Below, in pieces: positions 8,402 to 16,928 of a DNA stretch of 64,000 bases. The position numbers and the translations under genes are program-made. The notes beneath the pieces are model-generated. The model was given only the letters and a program-made list of their open reading frames with translations. It made no database searches and was not told where the DNA came from. This stretch comes from JARRNE01 sp963824085 (GTDB taxonomy: Bacteria; Pseudomonadota; Gammaproteobacteria; Chromatiales; Chromatiaceae), in NCBI GenBank assembly GCA_963824085.1, contig CAWGNT010000011.1:1-64000 (forward strand), written 5' to 3'. Each line of letters begins with the position of its first letter. The first letter of the stretch is position 1.

Positions 8402-9739
8402 ATGTTCATCCTACGCGATCTGCTCCCGCCGCTGCAAACCGCTTTCTCGCCCACGCCACTGGGACGCGAGCGCGCGCAATGGTTCCTCTCTACTTTGCTG
8501 GCGGTCATCGTACCGTTCACCTCGTCGATGACCTCGAATCTGCTGCGCACCCTCACGACCTTGTTCGGGCTGTCGCTCAGTCAACGACGGTTCTATACCT
8601 TCATGGCCTCGCCGACCCTGCCCTGGGAGCGGTTGTGGCGGGTGCTCTGGGATTTGATTCCGGCGCCCCTCAGCGATGGGCGTTTGGTGCTGGCGCTCGA
8701 TGATTTCATCAATCCCAAGGTGGGGCGCAAGATCTTCGGGTGCGAAGCGATTTTTGATCATGCCGCCAAGTCGAACCAGTCGCGCTATCCCTGGGCGCAG
8801 AATGTGGTCGCGCTGGGGTTGCTCAAACAGATCAAGGGCCGTTGGGCCTGCCTGCCCTTGGCGTTTCGGTTTTACCTGCCGAAGAAGGCGATTGAGGCGA
8901 AAACGCTCAACGTCAAGAAGGGCGCCAGGGTGGAGCCGTTTCAGACCAAACTGGCGCAGGCGGGCGCCATGATCATCGCCATTGCCTCCCACTTTGCCGG
9001 CGTACCGGTGCTGGTCGTGAGCGACAGTTGGTTTGGCAACAACGGCTTGTTCCAGCCGGTGCGCGAGGCGCTTGGCTTGCAGTTTCATCTGCTCTCGCGA
9101 CTGCGGGTCACCTCCATGCTCTATGACCTGCCCCCGCAGCGCACACCCAAGCAACGCGGCGCCAAGCGCAAATACGGACAGAAGCTGGGTTCGGTGGCAA
9201 CACTGGCGGCCCAATTTCGCGATCGAGCCCAGCGCCATCGCGTTTATCTCTACGGAAAATCGCGCGAGGTCCTGGCTTATCAGCAGGTCTTTATGCTCAA
9301 GACCTTGAAGTGCCCGGTGCGCGTCGTCTGGGTCTATCGAAAGACCCAATGGGTGGCCTTGTTTACAACCGATCTGCGCCTCTCGCTCGCACAGATCGTC
9401 TCCCTGTATGGCGCGCGCTGGAAAATCGAATCCGGATTTAAGGAGCTCAAACAGGAGATCGGCAGTCAAAAGAGCCAGACTCGCAACGCCTATGCCGTCA
9501 CCAACCACCTGCAGCTTTGTATGATGGCGGTGAGCCTCACTTGGATCTACGCCGCGCGCTTGCGGCCGAATCCGCAACGCCGGCACAAAGTGAAGGGGCG
9601 CACCAGCTTCGCCTTTTCCGACGTCCGCCGCATCATCGCCGAGGCGGCGCTGAGTGAGGATTTTGACCACGTTTGCCCCAAACCGACCAGTCCCCCCCAG
9701 AAATCTTTAGTCGACGCACTGTTGCGCATGGTGGCGTGA
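8402..9739 (+). CDS. DDE transposase, IS4/IS701-like superfamily
   Basis: This 445-residue transposase has an RNase H-like core with insertion. Visible catalytic motifs are LALDDF (first D), VVSDSWFG (second D) and YGARWKIESGFKELK, which carries the Y-x2-R-x3-E-x6-K signature of the IS4 superfamily. The first ATG follows a short GAAAAGGA-type ribosome site. It has inserted in the leader of the SRPBCC cassette. Terminal repeats were not found by eye, so the IS edges are not given. Confidence 0.85.
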   Translation: MFILRDLLPPLQTAFSPTPLGRERAQWFLSTLLAVIVPFTSSMTSNLLRTLTTLFGLSLSQRRFYTFMASPTLPWERLWRVLWDLIPAPLSDGRLVLALDDFINPKVGRKIFGCEAIFDHAAKSNQSRYPWAQNVVALGLLKQIKGRWACLPLAFRFYLPKKAIEAKTLNVKKGARVEPFQTKLAQAGAMIIAIASHFAGVPVLVVSDSWFGNNGLFQPVREALGLQFHLLSRLRVTSMLYDLPPQRTPKQRGAKRKYGQKLGSVATLAAQFRDRAQRHRVYLYGKSREVLAYQQVFMLKTLKCPVRVVWVYRKTQWVALFTTDLRLSLAQIVSLYGARWKIESGFKELKQEIGSQKSQTRNAYAVTNHLQLCMMAVSLTWIYAARLRPNPQRRHKVKGRTSFAFSDVRRIIAEAALSEDFDHVCPKPTSPPQKSLVDALLRMVA

Positions 9740-9889
9740 TGGATCCATGCGCAATTTCGGGGAAACGTCAGCTTAGGTTTTTCGGGCTAGGCCTCCGGTC
9801 GGTCGTGACCGGCTCGTCTCTGTCCCTACCTAGTAGTCGAACGAGTCCTCGCGAAATCGACAGCGATGTGACTTTGAAGCCTGGTTGAC

Positions 9890-9962
9890 GCCCAACGCTT
9901 GAGCTCACTGGCGGCAATGGAGCGCAGCGGAATTGCCGTCCGAGTGCAGCGTCTGGTTATGC
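9890..9962 (-). other. attC-like integron recombination site (second)
   Basis: On the minus strand it starts GCATAACCAG, contains the TAA stop of the membrane-protein gene, has paired arms around CGGCAA/TTGCCG, and ends AGCGTTGGGC, which matches the GTTRRRY core. The stop codon falling inside the first core site is typical of cassettes. The arms pair less well than in the site at 7665. Confidence 0.6.
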
Positions 9963-10355
9963 TGCATGGTTATGAGAGCGAGCCGTCGGCGTCTCTTTTA
10001 GTACGGAAAACAAAAGCAAACTGAATCCAAAGAACCAAGCACTAAACGCCGCTACATGCCCGTACTCCCATCGCGGACGCAGTTGTTGATATGCTGTTGG
10101 AACTGAATTCGGCGCTGACTCTATAACTCGCAACCACTCGGCGTTCACCGGCGCAACGAGACCGAACCACAGTGCCAGCGAGAGTGCTAGGCCAAGAGTG
10201 CCAAACAGCGTCAGACGAAACGATGACCGGCCGCGAACCAGGTACGACAGGACTAGCGCCGCGAAAACTGACGCGATTTGAAGTGGCCCGCCCACTAAGC
10301 CGAAATAACGGTAAAGGGTGCTCGTAACTGCCGCATACATTTCAGCGCCGTACTG
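9957..10355 (-). pseudogene. DUF1772-like membrane protein, C-terminal part of split cassette gene
   Basis: This is the last 132 codons of a four-helix membrane protein (YFGLVGGPLQIASVF, LFGTLGLALSLALWFGL, FSAWFFGFSLLLFSVL). An IS1595-type IS at 10364 cuts the gene. Joining 13883-13814, 12063-12041 and 10355-9957 on the minus strand gives an uninterrupted 164-codon frame that starts MLRIWRFITLL and ends HNHAA. The family is similar to DUF1772/anthrone oxygenase-like proteins, but no catalytic function can be assigned. The intact ATG at 13883 has a GGAGG site. Confidence 0.8.
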
Positions 10356-10449
10356 CATCTTTGCGGAATTATGTAGCAGCTGCACATGACTCCCGAGCGG
10401 CCCGGGCGCCACAATCCCCGACGCCAAAACCAGCAGGGGAGCCGTTGCC

Positions 10450-10881
10450 ATGGCCGAATCCCATGTCGTCACCGGTTTGGTGGCCAAGCGGGCGGAGTTG
10501 GCGGGCCGGATCGAAGCGTGTCGTCGAGAGCTGGAGCGGCTGGAGACTGACGTGGGCCACGTGGATGGCGCGATCAAGCTGTTTGCGCCGGACTACAAGC
10601 TGGAGAGCATCCGCCCCAAGGCAACAGGCCGGGGCCAGCGGTTGTTTCGCCAAGGGGAATGTCAGCGCTTGGTGCTGGAGATCTTGCGCGACGCCTCGCA
10701 GCCGCTGTCGGCAGCTCGCCTGGCCGAGGCACTGGCCCAGCGCAAGGGACTGGAGGCAACCCCGGCCCTGATCGAGCAGCTGCGCAAGCGTGCCTTGGGT
10801 GCGGTCAGACGACTGACTGGCAAGGGCGTCATTGCGGCGGCAGGAACCGATGCGGACGGGACGACTTGGCGCGTCGCTTGA
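10450..10881 (+). CDS. IS passenger protein, coiled coil plus winged helix-like
   Basis: This 143-residue protein is carried inside the IS and is convergent with the transposase. Residues about 10-45 form an amphipathic coiled coil (KRAELAGRIEACRRELERLE) and residues 75-140 resemble a winged helix (SAARLAEALAQRKG...LRRLTGKGVI). A regulatory or accessory role in transposition is possible but unproven. Copy 2 (36592-37023) encodes the same protein with Val to Leu near position 118. IS1595 relatives are known to carry passenger genes. Confidence 0.7.
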   Translation: MAESHVVTGLVAKRAELAGRIEACRRELERLETDVGHVDGAIKLFAPDYKLESIRPKATGRGQRLFRQGECQRLVLEILRDASQPLSAARLAEALAQRKGLEATPALIEQLRKRALGAVRRLTGKGVIAAAGTDADGTTWRVA

Positions 10882-10891
10882 TGCCCGTCGA

Positions 10892-11920
10892 TCAGGCTGC
10901 CAAGCGCTCCTGCAGCCGCTTGTTGCCCTGCCAGTAGCCGCACCAGTCCCGATGGGTGGGGGTGCGCGCACACTTGGCGACGATGTCGCGGAAGATCTCG
11001 CCGTTGCTCCAGCGCCGGGTGTCTTCTCGGTAAGCGACCTCGTTGGCATAGTTGGCCAGGTAACGGATGCCGAACTTGTGGGTCTGACCGATCTCCATAC
11101 GGCGAAAGCGCGAGAAGTAGGATTCCGCCTGGTTGTCGGTGGTGCCATCATCGGCCCGGTACTCACACTGATGATTGACCCGCCGCATCGGGAAGCGGGC
11201 ATGCAGCAGGTCATAGGCGTCGCACTCGTCGGCCGCGATGAGCGTCCCCGGGGCGATGAACCGTTGGGCCAGGGCGCCGACGTCGGCTTGGTTCTCGCGG
11301 CGAATCACGAAACTCAGGCTGCGGCGCGCACCGACGGGCGCTGGGGTGCCCTGCTCCTGGGGGTGATTCTCACGCATGACCAGGATGCAACGCTTGTCCG
11401 GACTCTGGTTCTCGGCCAGTCGCCGATCGATGCGCTCTGCCTTCTTGTTCTGCGGGCGGACATGACCGCCCACGTAGGCCCCATCCATCTCGACTTGCCC
11501 CGCGAGCGGCGTCTCCTCGCGTTGCACCATGAGACTCTCACGGACTTTGTGCATCAGCACGAAGGCAGTCTTGTATTGCACGCCCAGGTCCCGGCACAGC
11601 TGCAACGCCGAGAGGCCCTTGACGGCGTTGGTGTAGAGCGCCACCGCGCCCAGGTACACCCGCAACGGCAACTTGTGGTGGGCGAAGATCGTCCCGGAGG
11701 TCACCGAGAAGGTATGGCCGCAGGCCTTGCAGCGCCACTGCCCCCGACTGGGCAGGAACCAGTGCCGGTCCGCGACCCCACATGCGGGACAGACCACCTC
11801 CTCGCCCTTGCCCCAACGCAACTCCCGGAACAAATCGAATGCAGCCTCGTCGCTGAGGGCAAAGACCTCCCGCACCGACAACGAGCGGGCTTCGGCTGTG
11901 AGCAGGAAATGTTGGGGCAT
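10892..11920 (-). CDS. IS1595-family transposase, copy 1
   Basis: This 342-residue DDE transposase has an N-terminal zinc ribbon (CPACGVADRHW...CKACGHTFSVTSGTIF) and an ISXO2-like catalytic domain with D in EMDGAYVGGH, D in AADECDAYD and E in NQAESYFSRF. I use the ATG giving MPQHFLLTAEARS rather than the longer frame, because the upstream part lies in the IS end. It differs from copy 2 by Phe for Ile in the SRFRRME motif. Confidence 0.9.
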   Translation of the reverse strand: MPQHFLLTAEARSLSVREVFALSDEAAFDLFRELRWGKGEEVVCPACGVADRHWFLPSRGQWRCKACGHTFSVTSGTIFAHHKLPLRVYLGAVALYTNAVKGLSALQLCRDLGVQYKTAFVLMHKVRESLMVQREETPLAGQVEMDGAYVGGHVRPQNKKAERIDRRLAENQSPDKRCILVMRENHPQEQGTPAPVGARRSLSFVIRRENQADVGALAQRFIAPGTLIAADECDAYDLLHARFPMRRVNHQCEYRADDGTTDNQAESYFSRFRRMEIGQTHKFGIRYLANYANEVAYREDTRRWSNGEIFRDIVAKCARTPTHRDWCGYWQGNKRLQERLAA

Positions 11921-12040
11921 GGCGGTCTCCGTACGCGTCGCGACTGACGCCAGCATGCCCCAGGTGGTGGCTCAAACCGTGAGCCCGGGCCGCGTCTAAC
12001 CGACTGATTTTTTGAAATGTGCAGCTGCTACATAATGCCG

Positions 12041-12063
12041 CATCTTTGGCAGTAGTTCGAGCA
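12041..12063 (-). pseudogene. DUF1772-like membrane gene, 23-bp middle fragment
   Basis: This short piece of the cassette gene is stranded between two ISs and encodes VLELLPKM. It joins in frame to the pieces at 13814-13883 and 9957-10355 once target duplications are counted once. Confidence 0.85.
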
Positions 12064-12072
12064 CATGAGCAC

Positions 12073-13813
12073 GGGTGCAACCCGTCGTCCGCGCCCGCTA
12101 CGCGGCGAGTGGCTGGCTGAAATCCGCATCGTTGGCGGCATATCCCGGGTACAGGCGCCGGGATTCGTGATCGATGCGAAACGCGGTGAATTCCTCCCAG
12201 AGGCCGCTCAGGTAGATACAACGCATGTCGAGCATAGCGCGGGCGCCGGAGATGACCCAGCGCATGCCGGAACGTTCCATGCGGTCTTTGACGACACACC
12301 GGCAGGCCCCTTCGATGACACCGGAGGCGATGGGGAAGCCGTGCTCGAGGTAGGCGTCGTAGGCCATACGATGGGCATTGTTGCGGAAGTATCCACAGAT
12401 ACGCTCCAGCGTCTCGCTGCGCTTACCCTTGAGCTTGTGGTGCGTGCCGAGCCAGCGCAAGGCGTGGATCACGGCGGCGATCTCGCCGTGGAGCATGCGT
12501 CGGGCCTGCGCTTTGACGAAGGCGCGGGCGGCGTCGCTGCCGGTGGGATGGAACAGGAACGCGGCCTGCCACAGGTAACCGAGGGCGTGGAGCAGATCGA
12601 GGATCTCGGTGACCTCGGCAAGCTCCTCGGGCAGGTAGTCCCAGCCTGCTTTCCAGAGCGAGTCCTGGCCGTCCATGAGCAGGACGACCGGCTTGTTGCC
12701 CTCGGGGTTGCGCTGGGTCATCTGCTCGGCCAGCCAACCGAAGATCGCTTGAACTTGCGGCTCGGTCGAGTCCATGTCATCGCGCTGCAAGGCCGCCCGG
12801 ACATACTTGAAGCAGGGCTTGGGGCGTGACGGTGGCTGCTCGGGGGGCGATGCCTCAAACAGGGCATCCAACACCTGCTCGGGTGTGCGAACGAACGGGT
12901 CCACTGTATAGGCCGCCCCGAGCAAGGCCATTTTCTTGGTTCCGGCACGCATCCCTTCCGTGGCGGGAGGCTCGGCCCCCGTGGGCGCTTGGCCGCCACC
13001 GCGCATCGCAACCCCCTTGCCGTCAGCCGTGCAGACCAGGATCTCCCCTTCCTGCGCCGCCGCCGGGGTCGGGCGCTCTTCCCAGAAATCCCCGACCGCC
13101 GTGGCCATCTCGCGCTGGTTGCGCTCCAGGGTGTGCACCGATTGGCTAAAGCCGAGGATCCGGGCAAGTGTGGCGCTGACCGTCGCATAGGGCATCTCCA
13201 CCGCCAGGTGCTGATCCCAGTCCTGCAGCAGGTACGAGCTCTTGCCCCGCGGTAGCCCGAGACGTTCATCCAGCGGGACCGCCTCGATCTTCTGGCCCTC
13301 GCGCGTCCCGTAGACTGCCCGCATCAGCTCGAACAGGCCGAAGACGTTCTGGATTTCACGTCGATGCAAGTCAACGAGCCGACGCACCTCGCGGCCATCC
13401 TCCAGGACGATCCGCTCCCCTGCATCGCCATCACCGAACAGATCCAGCCAGGCTTGGTAGACGCTTCGACCCAGCTTCAGCATCCGTTTCCAGAGTCCGC
13501 TCTCCACTTCGTGCGCCGTGCTCCCTTCTTCGAACGCGGTCTGCACAAACCCCAGGATCTTTGCAAATTCCTCCAACAGGGCCTGGCTCTTGATCTCGCT
13601 CGTGACGTCGTTCATGCTCTTCATCGTGGGCTCCACCGGTTGACTACGACCTAACTTCCCGCCATAGCTTGGCGGGAAGGAGCCCCGTTGTCTAGTCCGC
13701 TCTTTGTCGAGCCTGTCTTTACGCCCCCGAATAGGCCGCTCGCGACGGGTCGCCCCCTTGCACCAGTCGACGATGAATCAATGGGTTGGATGCGCGGAAG
13801 GCGGGTTGCACCC
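12073..13813 (-). mobile_element. ISKra4-family insertion sequence, copy 1
   Basis: The 1741-bp element begins GGGTGCAACCC and ends GGGTTGCACCC, an 11-bp perfect inverted repeat, and is flanked by the 9-bp duplication CATGAGCAC (12064-12072 and 13814-13822). It carries one transposase gene. A second copy, also with a 9-bp duplication, is at 41967-43704. Confidence 0.93.
12098..13624 (-). CDS. ISKra4-family transposase, copy 1
   Basis: This 508-residue transposase is recognised by the ISKra4 signatures VCTADGKGVAMR, VVLLMDGQDSLWKA and FPIASGVIEGACRCVVKDRMERSGMRW. The start at 13624 (MKSMNDVT) matches copy 2. The N-terminal 80 residues differ from copy 2 at many positions (for example FEEGSTAHEVESGLWKRM against FQQGRTAHEVETGLWERM), while the rest is almost identical. 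Confidence 0.92.
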   Translation of the reverse strand: MKSMNDVTSEIKSQALLEEFAKILGFVQTAFEEGSTAHEVESGLWKRMLKLGRSVYQAWLDLFGDGDAGERIVLEDGREVRRLVDLHRREIQNVFGLFELMRAVYGTREGQKIEAVPLDERLGLPRGKSSYLLQDWDQHLAVEMPYATVSATLARILGFSQSVHTLERNQREMATAVGDFWEERPTPAAAQEGEILVCTADGKGVAMRGGGQAPTGAEPPATEGMRAGTKKMALLGAAYTVDPFVRTPEQVLDALFEASPPEQPPSRPKPCFKYVRAALQRDDMDSTEPQVQAIFGWLAEQMTQRNPEGNKPVVLLMDGQDSLWKAGWDYLPEELAEVTEILDLLHALGYLWQAAFLFHPTGSDAARAFVKAQARRMLHGEIAAVIHALRWLGTHHKLKGKRSETLERICGYFRNNAHRMAYDAYLEHGFPIASGVIEGACRCVVKDRMERSGMRWVISGARAMLDMRCIYLSGLWEEFTAFRIDHESRRLYPGYAANDADFSQPLAA

Positions 13814-13883
13814 CATGAGCACCGCCCGTGACCAAGCCAAGCGCTGCGAGCAGCAATGTAATGAAGCGCCAAATTCGAAGCAT
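13814..13883 (-). pseudogene. DUF1772-like membrane gene, N-terminal fragment
   Basis: This holds the ATG at 13881-13883 with a GGAGG site and the first membrane helix (MLRIWRFITLLLAALGLV). An ISKra4 copy interrupts it at the CATGAGCAC duplication. Upstream, GTTATGCTGTAC at about 13905-13916 on the minus strand could be the cassette's leading edge. No integron integrase gene is in the window. Confidence 0.85.
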
Positions 13884-14145
13884 TATTACCTCCACCGCTA
13901 GCACAGTCGTACAGCATAACTAGTGCCTGAACGGGAACCAGCTTTATCTTGCGAGAACATAATGTTACAATCTGTCCCTACGGTGGAAGATTCAGTTTGG
14001 TCGTGCTACCAATCGTGCCAGAGTCATCCGCCAAGGGCTGCAACTGATTGATTTTCCGTCGTCGCGTCGGCTTCAGCCGGGCGGTTAGGCGAAAGCCGCG
14101 ATGACGGGCGAATGAATCGTCATAAACTTCGTCATTCGAAACCCC

Positions 14146-15633
14146 ATGCGTCAAGTCATCGATCCCCAATTGCAGTTCGGCGAGCAGGACATCTCCGCCA
14201 TTCGGCTCGATCCCAAATCCCGCGATGACATCCCGCAGATCCTGCGCGGCCTGCAGCACATCTACGTGACGCCGGAGCTGCGCGAGCAGGTGTTTGCGAT
14301 CCTCACCGAGGTGCTCACCCCCAGCGCCGATGGCGAAGGCAGCGTGAGCCCCGACACCGGCCGCCCCGGCATGGCGCAGTGGAAGATCCTGGTGCTCGGG
14401 ACGCTGCGCCTGGGGCTCAACGCCGACCATGACCGCATCTGCGAGCTGGCCAACCAGCACGCCACCATCCGCCAGATGCTCGGGCACAGCGGCTGGGCCG
14501 AGGCGGGGGAGTACAACCTGCAAACGCTCAAGGACAACCTGCGCCTGTTCACCCCTGAGCTGCTCGATCGCATCAACCAGGTGGTGGTGCGGGCCGGCCA
14601 CCAGCTGGTAAAAAAAAGCCCGCACGACGGGCTCGCCGCGCGCTGTGACTCCTTCGTGGTCGAGACCGACGTGCACTATCCGACCGACTGCAATCTGCTT
14701 TTCGATGCGGTGCGCAAGGTCATCGAGGGCTGTGCCGAGCTGTGTGAGGCCGAGGGCCTGAGCGAGTGGCGCCAAAGCGCCTACAACATCCGCCAGCTCA
14801 AGCGGGCCTATCGGCGCGTGCAGCAGCTCAAGCGCTCCACCGCCAAAGACCCCGACAAGCGGACCGCGCGCCAAGGGGAGATTGAGCAAGCCCATCGCGA
14901 CTACCTGGCGCTCGCCGAGCGCTTCCTGGAACGTGCCCGCGACACCCGCGCGTGGCTCTGCGGCATCCACCGCCTGCCCGCGGCCCTGCTGGGCGAGCTC
15001 GATGGCTACCTCGCCCACGCCGAGCGCCAGAGCGATCAGATCCGCCGGCGCGTCTTGGAGGGCGAGCACATCCCCCACGCCGAGAAAGTCTTCTCCATCT
15101 TCGAGCCCCACACCGAGTGGATCAGCAAAGGCAAGGCCGGGGTGCCCGTCGAGCTCGGGCTGCGCGTGGCCGTGGTCGAAGACCAGCACGGCTTTATCCT
15201 GCACCATCAGGTGATGGAGCGCGTCACCGACGATCAGATCGCCGTCCCCCTGGTCGAAGAGACCTGTGCGCGCTTCCCCGAGACCCAGAGCGCCAGCATG
15301 GACAAAGGCTTTCACAGCCCCGCCAATCAGCGGGGACTGGCCGCGGTCGTTCCCTTGCCGGTGGTGCCCAAGAAGGGCAAGTGCTCCGCGGCGCAGGCCG
15401 CGCGCGAGGGGGAGCCCGAGTTCATCCGCCTGCGCCGGCGCCACAGCGGCGTGGAGTCCGCCATCAACGCCCTGGAGGTGCACGGGTTGGACCTCTGTCG
15501 GGATCATGGGATCGCGGGCTTCAAGCGCTACGTGGCGCTCGCCGTGGTGGCGCGCAACATCCAGCGCCTGGGCGCCATCCTGCAGGCGCGCGAGCGCGAG
15601 CAGGAGCGACGGCGCCGGAAACGGGCGGCCTGA
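14146..15633 (+). CDS. ISNCY-like transposase
   Basis: This 495-residue protein matches transposases grouped as ISNCY. Supporting motifs are ETDVHYPTDCNLLFDAVRK (likely catalytic D), SIFEPHTEWISKGKAGVPVELG, ASMDKGFHSPANQ (second D) and RHSGVESAINALEVHGLDLCRD (E). The frame is open throughout and passes a run of eight A (14610-14617), a potential slippage site. IS ends were not resolved. The family label is less certain than the function. Confidence 0.75.
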   Translation: MRQVIDPQLQFGEQDISAIRLDPKSRDDIPQILRGLQHIYVTPELREQVFAILTEVLTPSADGEGSVSPDTGRPGMAQWKILVLGTLRLGLNADHDRICELANQHATIRQMLGHSGWAEAGEYNLQTLKDNLRLFTPELLDRINQVVVRAGHQLVKKSPHDGLAARCDSFVVETDVHYPTDCNLLFDAVRKVIEGCAELCEAEGLSEWRQSAYNIRQLKRAYRRVQQLKRSTAKDPDKRTARQGEIEQAHRDYLALAERFLERARDTRAWLCGIHRLPAALLGELDGYLAHAERQSDQIRRRVLEGEHIPHAEKVFSIFEPHTEWISKGKAGVPVELGLRVAVVEDQHGFILHHQVMERVTDDQIAVPLVEETCARFPETQSASMDKGFHSPANQRGLAAVVPLPVVPKKGKCSAAQAAREGEPEFIRLRRRHSGVESAINALEVHGLDLCRDHGIAGFKRYVALAVVARNIQRLGAILQAREREQERRRRKRAA

Positions 15634-15851
15634 CCCCACTGATGGGACACGCCGATGCCGCTCCAAGGGAGTGGTCTGTCCCCGCCACAGCGACGATGCG
15701 ATCCATTCTCATTAACGGCGCTCGCCTTGGCCATTTCTTCCGCCCTTGGCGTCATTGAATGAACAATCCGTCCCGCCAGCAATTAGCGGGCGCTGGTGTT
15801 CGCGAATAAAACCGCGTTTCCGTTCGGGCACTAACTACCACCGGTGTCCTC

Positions 15852-16370
15852 ATGCGCTACCTGCTACCGCCCGGCAGCGGCCATTACACGACGATCTGGG
15901 GCTTGGATCGGCACGAGTGGGGGGGTATCCATTTCTGGATATCCGTCGTCTTGGTCGCCGTGCTCGCGACGCACCTTGTGTTCCACGGGCGGTGGATCGT
16001 TTCTGTCGTCACCGGTAGATCGAGAAGGGAGAGTTCAGGCCTTCGGGCGGGGCTTGGTGTCGTCGGACTCGTGGCGGTGATTGCCCTGGCAATGGCACCC
16101 TTGGTGACATCCGTCGAGCAGCGATCCACTGCGGCCCCAGGTAGCTCGCTCTCCGGTCACCAATACGAGGACGTGCCGATCCAGGGTGCAATGACCTTGC
16201 GCGAAGTGGCGCAGGCGACAGGCGTACCAGCTGACTTCATCATCACCTCATTGAAGCTACCAAAAGCGGTCTCGCCCGATGAGCGGATTGGGTTTCTAAA
16301 GAGGACCTACGGCTTTGAGATCAATGACGTGCGCGAGATCGTGAAAAAGTACAAGGGCACCACGAAGTAG
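15852..16370 (+). pseudogene. DUF4405 membrane protein, 5'-truncated
   Basis: This 172-codon frame begins inside a DUF4405 domain (RYLLPPGSGHYTTIWGLDRHEWGGIHFW), a cytochrome b-like membrane fold with a histidine in the second helix (VLATHLVFHGRW). A second membrane helix and a soluble C-terminal part (MTLREVAQATGVPADF...YGFEINDVREIVKK) follow. Homologues have an extra N-terminal helix before LPPGSG; here the frame is closed upstream by TAA at 15807-15809. The front was probably removed by the neighbouring IS. Translation from the internal ATG remains possible. Confidence 0.65.
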
Positions 16371-16421
16371 AGGCGACAGGGTCGTTCGTTTTCGCCTGGG
16401 CCAACGCCAGCTGGCTTAGCG

Positions 16422-16595
16422 GTGAGACCCCCCGGGTGGTGCTGGGAGGAGTGCGTCATTCGCACCTGGGCGCGGGAGCGCGAGGCGGCGCGAGCTTGCG
16501 TTCTGGCGCGACGACGGGAGCGGATCGAGGCGCAGCGCAAGGCGCGCGCGGAGGAGATCAGGGCCGCCGGTGCGCCTGGGGTCGATGATCTATAG
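16422..16595 (+). CDS. Possible small basic protein
   Basis: A 57-codon GTG-initiated frame encodes MRPPGWCWEECVIRTWAR and then a highly charged helix (REREAARACVLARRRERIE). The amino acid pattern is protein-like, but there is no clear ribosome site and I recognise no family. It may be the tail of a longer lost gene. Confidence 0.3.
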   Translation: MRPPGWCWEECVIRTWAREREAARACVLARRRERIEAQRKARAEEIRAAGAPGVDDL

Positions 16596-16721
16596 GGACG
16601 GCGATACGGAAGTCCGGCGTTGCGTGCTCGTAGCACTACTGATTGCGACTGGTTCGTCCTACGGATATCGTCCGCCGTGAGCCTCTCCATGGGGTTCTGA
16701 TCGCATAGAACACTTTCCCAT

Positions 16722-16749
16722 GCCCGGCCTGGCGGCCGGGCTTTCTTTT
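16722..16749 (+). terminator. Rho-independent terminator-like hairpin
   Basis: GCCCGGCC pairs with GGCCGGGC across a TGGC loop, followed by TTTCTTTT. It lies 350 bp after the DUF4405 frame. Related hairpins with the same TTCTTTTGCG trailer occur at 19264 and 19473. Confidence 0.7.
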
Positions 16750-16928
16750 GCGAGCGTGTTCCGGAATTGCGACGTTCTGTAATTACAAGGATACGTCCTT
16801 CGCGTATCTGGAGCGTTTGGCATCGCTTCGCGTGATGGCGTCTCCGTCGCACCCATGGAAAGACGACAACTGTAGGAAAACCTAGCCCAGGAGGCATCCC
16901 ATGAGATCGAACGTAACTGCTCAATAAC

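Larger units (their letters stand above)
10364..12040 (-). mobile_element. IS1595-type insertion sequence with passenger gene, copy 1
   Basis: The 1677-bp element has ends related by CGGNATTATGTAGCAGC inverted repeats and is flanked by the 8-bp target duplication CATCTTTG (10356-10363 and 12041-12048). It carries a transposase (minus) and a convergent passenger gene (plus). A nearly identical copy lies at 35434-37109. The two differ by one base of length and a few substitutions, so transposition was recent. Confidence 0.93.

Noticed and set aside
8411..9670. Long minus-strand ORF (419 codons) opposite the DDE transposase
   Set aside because: It is antisense to a gene with full catalytic motifs and has Arg/Gln/Ala-rich, non-protein-like composition typical of GC-rich shadows.
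13905..13990. Integron attI site upstream of the membrane-protein cassette
   Set aside because: GTTATGC is present, but no integrase gene or recognisable attI arrangement accompanies it.
14608..14618. A8 run in the ISNCY-like transposase as a programmed frameshift site
   Set aside because: The frame is continuous through the run and no second frame carries conserved sequence, so slippage is not needed.
13978..15666. Long minus-strand ORF (562 codons) opposite the ISNCY-like transposase
   Set aside because: It is antisense to a recognisable transposase and has repetitive low-complexity composition, so it is a shadow frame.
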